From an uncultured Pedobacter sp. (lineage in GTDB: Bacteria > Bacteroidota > Bacteroidia > Sphingobacteriales > Sphingobacteriaceae), in NCBI RefSeq assembly GCF_946479715.1, contig NZ_CAMLHF010000196.1, positions 1 to 10,395 of the forward strand: DNA of 10,395 nucleotides. The letters run 5' to 3'. Positions 6,613 through 10,395 of the stretch are shown here, piece after piece. The number at the start of each line of letters is the position of its first letter. Position 1 is the first letter of the stretch. Both the position numbers and the translations under genes were made by a program. A model generated the notes under the pieces. That model was given only the letters and a program-made list of their open reading frames with translations, searched no databases and had not been told where the DNA came from.

Positions 6613-7980
6613 TTAAATTTTAGGTTCCCATCCCTTTTCATACGAACGGCCCCATAGTTTCTGGGCTTCTTTGTCGCCAACAATGTGACCGTTTTTAGGA
6701 TCAATCTTTAAGTCGCGACCTACTCTCCATGATATATTGCCTAACTGCATTGCTACACAGCTTTTGTAACCAAGTTCAACATCGCAGTTCGGACGCCTGT
6801 TATTTCTAATCGCATCAAGAAAATCTGCCATATGCAAACTATCCATCCCTAAACTTGGGCTCGCTGTATTTCTTCCCTCTAAAGATTCTCCGCCAGATTT
6901 TGGTGTCACATCCTGAATTAGTTTTCCTTGAAGATCATATATTTTATAAGCATCATCTCCGGTATCCAGGCTTCCTTTTTCACCATAAAAGATAATTCCT
7001 CTTTCTTGTCCTTCAACTTTTCTTCCGTTACAGCTTCTGTTTTCCCAAAGCAAGGTAACTTTACCAGGATAATCTATTGTTACTACCTGCGTGTCTGGGG
7101 TTTCCCAGTCATCATTAAAATGATACCTTCCACCAGAAGAGCTAACGCGGGTTGGAAAATCTACTCCCAGACCCCAACGGGCTACATCTACCTCGTGCGT
7201 TCCATTGTTTAGCGCTTCGCCGGTTCCCCAGTTCCAGAACCAATGCCAGTTGTAATGAATTAAACCATCTTTATATTCAACACGTGGCGCTGGTCCCTGC
7301 CATAAATCATAATCCAACCAGTCGGGTACATTTCCTGGTTTTAAAAACGTTTCTTTCCTGGTGTTTGTATACCATGTTTTGGCCATATATACGCGACCAA
7401 TTACCCCTTCATGGAGTAGTTGGATACCTTTAGTTAGCGTAGGTGCAGAGCGACGTTGTGCACCCATTTGTACTATTCTATTGTATTTTCTGGCTGCTGC
7501 TACTGCAATTTCACCTTCTCTTGGATTGTGACTTAATGGCTTTTCAACATATACATGTTTTCCGGCCTGGCAAGCCATAATGGTTAATGGCGCGTGCCAA
7601 TGATCAGGAGTTGCAGTGTATATTGCATCAACAGATTTATCTTCCAGAACCTTTCGCAGGTCTTTTTCAGATTTTGGTGGAGTTGTTTGACCAGCTTTTA
7701 CAATGGTGTTTATTGCCTTAGGAATGGCTCTTGAATCTACATCGCAAACGGTAACTATTTGCGTGTTTTTTTGTTTGGCAATTGTACCTCCCATGCTATT
7801 CCCGCGGCTATTAACGCCGATAGTTGCTATGTTTATTCTGTCATTTGCCCCGATAATATTTCTATAGCTTTTTGCACTAAACCCAGAGGCAGTTCCGCCG
7901 AATACGCTGTTTCCAACAGATAAAGCGGCTGTTCCGATACCTATTTTTTTTATGAAATCTCTTCTTGAATTGTTACTCAT
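6613..7980 (-). CDS. Tat-exported Gfo/Idh/MocA family oxidoreductase
   Basis: A 455-residue NAD(P)-dependent sugar oxidoreductase of the Gfo/Idh/MocA type. The start is taken at 7978-7980, giving MSNNSRRDFIKKIG with twin Arg at 6-7 and a hydrophobic stretch (about 12-29). This is a Tat signal, which would export the enzyme folded, probably with its nucleotide bound. The Rossmann domain (about 49-170) has IATIGVNSRG (51-60), VTVCDVD (76-82), ATPDHWHA (123-130) and the family EKP motif (146-148, Lys147 being the usual catalytic Lys). The C-terminal sheet domain has an unusually Trp-rich HYNWHWFWNWGTG (242-254) and NNGTHEVDVARWG (258-270), where His262 and Asp265 lie in the active-site helix. 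The gene lies between two PF06439 genes (31-base and 12-base gaps), which suggests a sugar oxidised at C3. Substrate and electron acceptor are unknown. Confidence 0.88.
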   Translation of the reverse strand: MSNNSRRDFIKKIGIGTAALSVGNSVFGGTASGFSAKSYRNIIGANDRINIATIGVNSRGNSMGGTIAKQKNTQIVTVCDVDSRAIPKAINTIVKAGQTTPPKSEKDLRKVLEDKSVDAIYTATPDHWHAPLTIMACQAGKHVYVEKPLSHNPREGEIAVAAARKYNRIVQMGAQRRSAPTLTKGIQLLHEGVIGRVYMAKTWYTNTRKETFLKPGNVPDWLDYDLWQGPAPRVEYKDGLIHYNWHWFWNWGTGEALNNGTHEVDVARWGLGVDFPTRVSSSGGRYHFNDDWETPDTQVVTIDYPGKVTLLWENRSCNGRKVEGQERGIIFYGEKGSLDTGDDAYKIYDLQGKLIQDVTPKSGGESLEGRNTASPSLGMDSLHMADFLDAIRNNRRPNCDVELGYKSCVAMQLGNISWRVGRDLKIDPKNGHIVGDKEAQKLWGRSYEKGWEPKI

Positions 7981-8011
7981 AATTTGGTTTTTGGTTGATT
8001 GTTTTTGAATT

Positions 8012-8731
8012 CTATAAAATTCTGATTTTAACATTTTTGAATGAAACTTCATCGCCATGGTCTTGAAGTAGAATATGGCCCTTTTTTACCTGGCCAAAAG
8101 GTGGATCTGAATCTTTGAACTTACTTAGCTTCCAGGCTTCTTTGTAGGAATTACTGCTGCGGTCAAAGGAAAGTGTCTTTTTCCCATTTAAATAATGAGT
8201 TACTTTAGTGCCTTTGGCTACGATTCTTGCCCGGTTCCACTCGCCGGTTCTATTCTCTTGTGCAACATCTAAAGGTAACATGTCGTACAGACCAGCTTGT
8301 AAACGGTTGCCATTTCGTCCTAGTTTAGCATCAGGGTGTTTTACATTATCCAATATCTGGTATTCTAATCCGAGCCAACCGCCTTTAGTATACTTGGTAA
8401 AGAAATACTTTATTCCACTATTCCCTCCTTCAGAGAGCTTAAAGTCAACAGACAGATCAAAATCAGCATATTCATCTTTTGTAATAATATCACCACCTCC
8501 TTTCTCTCCTTCCTTCTTTGCTGATAAAACGCCATTTTCTATTTTCCATCCTGTTGCTGGCGGCGTATCCTTTCCAACCGATGTCCATCCATTAAGGCTT
8601 TTACCATCAAAAAGAAGTTTCCACCCTTGTTTGATTTCCTGTTTGGTAAGGAAATTGTCTTTGTTCTGAGCGTATGACATCCCTGTAAGAAGGAACATCA
8701 TAAGTAAAACAGTGATTTTTTTTGAATTCAT
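8012..8731 (-). CDS. Secreted DUF1080 / PF06439 protein (3-keto-disaccharide hydrolase family), copy B
   Basis: A 239-residue protein with a Sec signal peptide (Lys4-Lys5, hydrophobic 6-19, likely cleavage after SYA at 21). It is one PF06439 domain with the same order of landmarks as copy A. These are GWKLLFDGKSLNGWTS (36-51), TGWKIENGVLSA (60-71), DIITKDEYADFDLSVDFKL (81-99), NSGIKYFF (104-111), WLGLEYQILDN (119-129), AGLYDMLPLD (146-155), EWNRARIVAKGTKVTHYLNG (164-183) and GHILLQDHGDEVSFKNVKIR (218-237). Relative to copy A it carries an extra Lys/Gly-rich loop (about 72-80) and the LQDHG form of the C-terminal motif. It follows the SusD-like gene by 63 bases and precedes the oxidoreductase by 31, within the same operon. 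The expected role is cleavage of an oxidised (3-keto) glycoside in the periplasm; this is inferred from the family name and context. Confidence 0.88.
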   Translation of the reverse strand: MNSKKITVLLMMFLLTGMSYAQNKDNFLTKQEIKQGWKLLFDGKSLNGWTSVGKDTPPATGWKIENGVLSAKKEGEKGGGDIITKDEYADFDLSVDFKLSEGGNSGIKYFFTKYTKGGWLGLEYQILDNVKHPDAKLGRNGNRLQAGLYDMLPLDVAQENRTGEWNRARIVAKGTKVTHYLNGKKTLSFDRSSNSYKEAWKLSKFKDSDPPFGQVKKGHILLQDHGDEVSFKNVKIRIL

Positions 8732-8778
8732 AATAAATAAATTTAACGAAACAATTGTTAACGATAGTTGATTAATTC

Positions 8779-8796
8779 AACATGTATAAACATGTT
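8779..8796. repeat. Inverted repeat over the susD-like stop codon
   Basis: AACATGT and ACATGTT are perfect 7-bp arms around ATAA. The repeat overlaps the last two bases read on the minus strand before the end of the SusD stop and lies in the 63-base gap before the DUF1080 copy B gene. There is no T run after it, so full termination is unlikely. It might lower read-through or mark an mRNA processing point between the SusD part and the enzyme part of the operon. An ACAATTGT palindrome lies nearby (8751-8758). Confidence 0.4.
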
Positions 8797-10363
8797 ACAT
8801 CTGGGTATATCCTTTGTTTTGTATTATTTTTTGTGGATTAGATTGCATTACTGTCATTGGAATTGGATAAGTTAATGCATTATCGCTCCAGGTAAAGCTA
8901 TTGTAGCCATCAAACTGTTGTTCTGCGATCATCACATCTTTGGCTCGTCCTGTTCTTACAAGGTCAAACCAACGGTGATTCTCAAAAGCCAGCTCAACAC
9001 GGCGCTCGTTTTCAATAGCTAACAGGAAGGCCTGATCGCCGCTGAATTCACTCAATTGATAATCATGTAATAAATTCGGTGCCGGCTGAATGTTCGGGTC
9101 GCCAGGAGTTTTTCTTGCCCGTTCGCGAATTTTGTTTAGATAAGTTAAGGCAATTCCTTTGTCGCCACCGCCACGAACCAGCGCCTCAGCATAAAGTAAA
9201 TACACATCTCCAAGGCGTAATTCTATCCAATTGTTGCCGTTATCTGAACCGCTTGTGGAAACATCATAATATTTACGAACGTATTTTTCGGTCTGTAAGG
9301 CTCCGGTTTTAGCATTGATCCAGCCATCTCGCATGGATACAAATTTTCTGGGATCTCCGGTTTCATAAGCATTTGACATGTATTGGGTAGGAGAGTTCTC
9401 TCCACCTTTGTCGCCCACCAAAACAACCTCTTTGTCTGAAAACCTTGGAGCGAAATTGTTATTCCATGGACTACCTGTTGCTCCATTTGGTGCTCCTTTC
9501 ATGTATTGAACTTCAAAAAGGGATTCAGTACTATTCTTTTTAGAAACATCAAACAGGTCTTTGTAGCTTGGAACTAAGGAATACGCAGAATTATTTACTA
9601 CTTCTGCAAGTTTTTGACTGGCAAGATTGTAATACTCGCTCCCCTTATTAAGCGGATAGCCTGCCATGGTTAAATAAACTTTGCCCAGCAACGCTGAGGC
9701 TCCGGCCTTGGTTACCCTGCCTTTGTCTGTGCCCCCGTATGACTGAGGAAGATTAGCTTCAGCATATTTTAGGTCTGCAATGATGAAATCATACATTTCT
9801 TGCAATGGTGCACGTCCAAGTTCATATGCTTCGGTTTGAGTAAGCTCTTTATCTGCTTTGATTACCCCTAAAAGCTGGCCATTTAAAGCTGGCCCACCAA
9901 ATGCCCTATTGAGCCAGAAATAAACAAGTGCTCTTAAGAAACTGGCTTCTGCTTTATACTGACTTCTTAATTTTTCATCAGTGAATGTAGCTGCATCGCT
10001 GCGGCCAAGAACAATGTTACATCTTAGTATTGTTTTATAGCTATCATCCCACATGTCTGTTATAAAGTTGTTTTCAGGAAGTAAGGGAGAGGCAAATTCA
10101 TCTATACCTTTTTCGTTTGCAGGGTTTCCCGACAGCCAGGAATAGGTAGTATTGTCTGATCGGATTTCGCCAAGCCTTACGTATGTTGAATTGTACAGCG
10201 AGCGCAGGTTACCATAAGCAGAAAGGGTTGCCTGATTAATGTCCTGTTGTGTTTTATAGAATGAATTTGCATTTAAATTTGATTTCGGATTCAGGTCAAT
10301 AAAGTCATCACTGCATGATGCCAGAAAGAAAACTGCAATGAATAATAAATTTATCTTTTTCAT
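8795..10363 (-). CDS. SusD/RagB-family outer-membrane glycan-binding lipoprotein
   Basis: SusD-like proteins are surface lipoproteins that cap a SusC-type TonB-dependent transporter and help capture glycans. The 522 residues fit the family. A lipoprotein signal peptide ends in FLASC with Cys17. The next residues, SDDF, are acidic, as in the surface-export signal described for Bacteroidota lipoproteins. The N-terminal SusD-like domain includes DLNPKSNLNANSFYKTQQDINQA, and a helical segment has AEASFLRALVYFWLNRAFGG. The C-terminal RagB/SusD part has NWIELRLGDVYLLYAEAL, ENERRVELAFENHRWFDLVRTGRA and the closing YPIPMTVMQSNPQKIIQNKGY. It starts at 10361-10363, only 32 bases from the window edge; a susC-like partner is expected just upstream but is not visible. 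It opens the visible part of the DUF1080/oxidoreductase operon and would bind that system's substrate. Confidence 0.95.
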   Translation of the reverse strand: MKKINLLFIAVFFLASCSDDFIDLNPKSNLNANSFYKTQQDINQATLSAYGNLRSLYNSTYVRLGEIRSDNTTYSWLSGNPANEKGIDEFASPLLPENNFITDMWDDSYKTILRCNIVLGRSDAATFTDEKLRSQYKAEASFLRALVYFWLNRAFGGPALNGQLLGVIKADKELTQTEAYELGRAPLQEMYDFIIADLKYAEANLPQSYGGTDKGRVTKAGASALLGKVYLTMAGYPLNKGSEYYNLASQKLAEVVNNSAYSLVPSYKDLFDVSKKNSTESLFEVQYMKGAPNGATGSPWNNNFAPRFSDKEVVLVGDKGGENSPTQYMSNAYETGDPRKFVSMRDGWINAKTGALQTEKYVRKYYDVSTSGSDNGNNWIELRLGDVYLLYAEALVRGGGDKGIALTYLNKIRERARKTPGDPNIQPAPNLLHDYQLSEFSGDQAFLLAIENERRVELAFENHRWFDLVRTGRAKDVMIAEQQFDGYNSFTWSDNALTYPIPMTVMQSNPQKIIQNKGYTQM

Positions 10364-10395
10364 ATATTTAAAATATAAGCATTAATGAATGTTTA

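Noticed and set aside
6928..7433. Two overlapping plus-strand open frames of about 94 codons
   Set aside because: Both are antisense to the oxidoreductase, with no recognisable protein features.
6613..8058. Longer 481-residue form of the oxidoreductase starting at 8058
   Set aside because: It overlaps the upstream gene, adds a polar stretch before the Tat signal, and leaves the export signal internal. The start at 7980 fits better.
8208..8669. 153-codon open frame on the plus strand
   Set aside because: It lies entirely antisense to the DUF1080 copy B gene. The translation is Ser/Pro-rich with no domain, and the opposite strand has clear family motifs and a signal peptide.
9079..9486. Open frames on both strands (77 and 87 codons) inside the SusD-like gene
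   Set aside because: Both are shadow frames of a gene with strong N- and C-terminal family motifs.
1..10395. tRNA, rRNA, CRISPR, insertion sequences or phage genes
   Set aside because: I saw no repeat-spacer array, no terminal inverted repeats with a transposase, and no cloverleaf or rRNA-like sequence on reading through. A covariance-model search was not possible here.

Overview
The window looks like the chromosome of a Bacteroidota bacterium, most likely of the Sphingobacteriaceae (Pedobacter-like). This rests on AT-rich intergenic DNA, no purine-rich Shine-Dalgarno sequences, TAnnTTTG-type promoter boxes, a SusD-like lipoprotein, a type III glutamine synthetase, a long divergent PurM and a TonB-family protein with the Bacteroidota-type N-terminus. 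The genus is inferred from protein resemblance and was not tested by any search.

Layout. Positions 1-246 (+) are the 3' end of an SGNH/GDSL-type hydrolase gene. It ends at a perfect 19-bp hairpin (271-312) shared with the convergent gene. Next come purM (332-1513, -) and glnN (1654-3840, -), both in glutamine/nitrogen-linked metabolism. They are separated by a clear intrinsic terminator, so they are probably separate units. A 448-bp AT-rich divergent region (3841-4288) has no gene but several inverted repeats. A TonB-family protein gene (4289-5149, +) follows, with a strong terminator, then an acyl-CoA thioesterase gene (5277-5834, +). That gene converges on the next block at a 13-bp hairpin (5838-5875).

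Positions 5893 to the right edge are one minus-strand block that reads like the downstream part of a polysaccharide-utilisation-type operon. In order of transcription it has a SusD-like lipoprotein (8795-10363), a secreted DUF1080/PF06439 protein (8012-8731), a Tat-exported Gfo/Idh/MocA oxidoreductase (6613-7980) and a second secreted DUF1080/PF06439 protein (5893-6600). The SusC-like porin expected before susD would lie outside the window.

How the block may work. PF06439 is now named 3-keto-disaccharide hydrolase. Some Gfo/Idh/MocA enzymes oxidise the C3 hydroxyl of sugars so that the glycosidic bond can be cleaved by elimination rather than by a classical glycoside hydrolase. A SusD binder, two PF06439 proteins and an exported sugar oxidoreductase together suggest an oxidative (3-keto) glycoside-degrading system in the periplasm or cell envelope. 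This is the most interesting content of the window. The substrate cannot be read from the sequence, and the pathway assignment is inference from family and context. I found no RNA genes, CRISPR arrays, insertion sequences or obviously broken genes.
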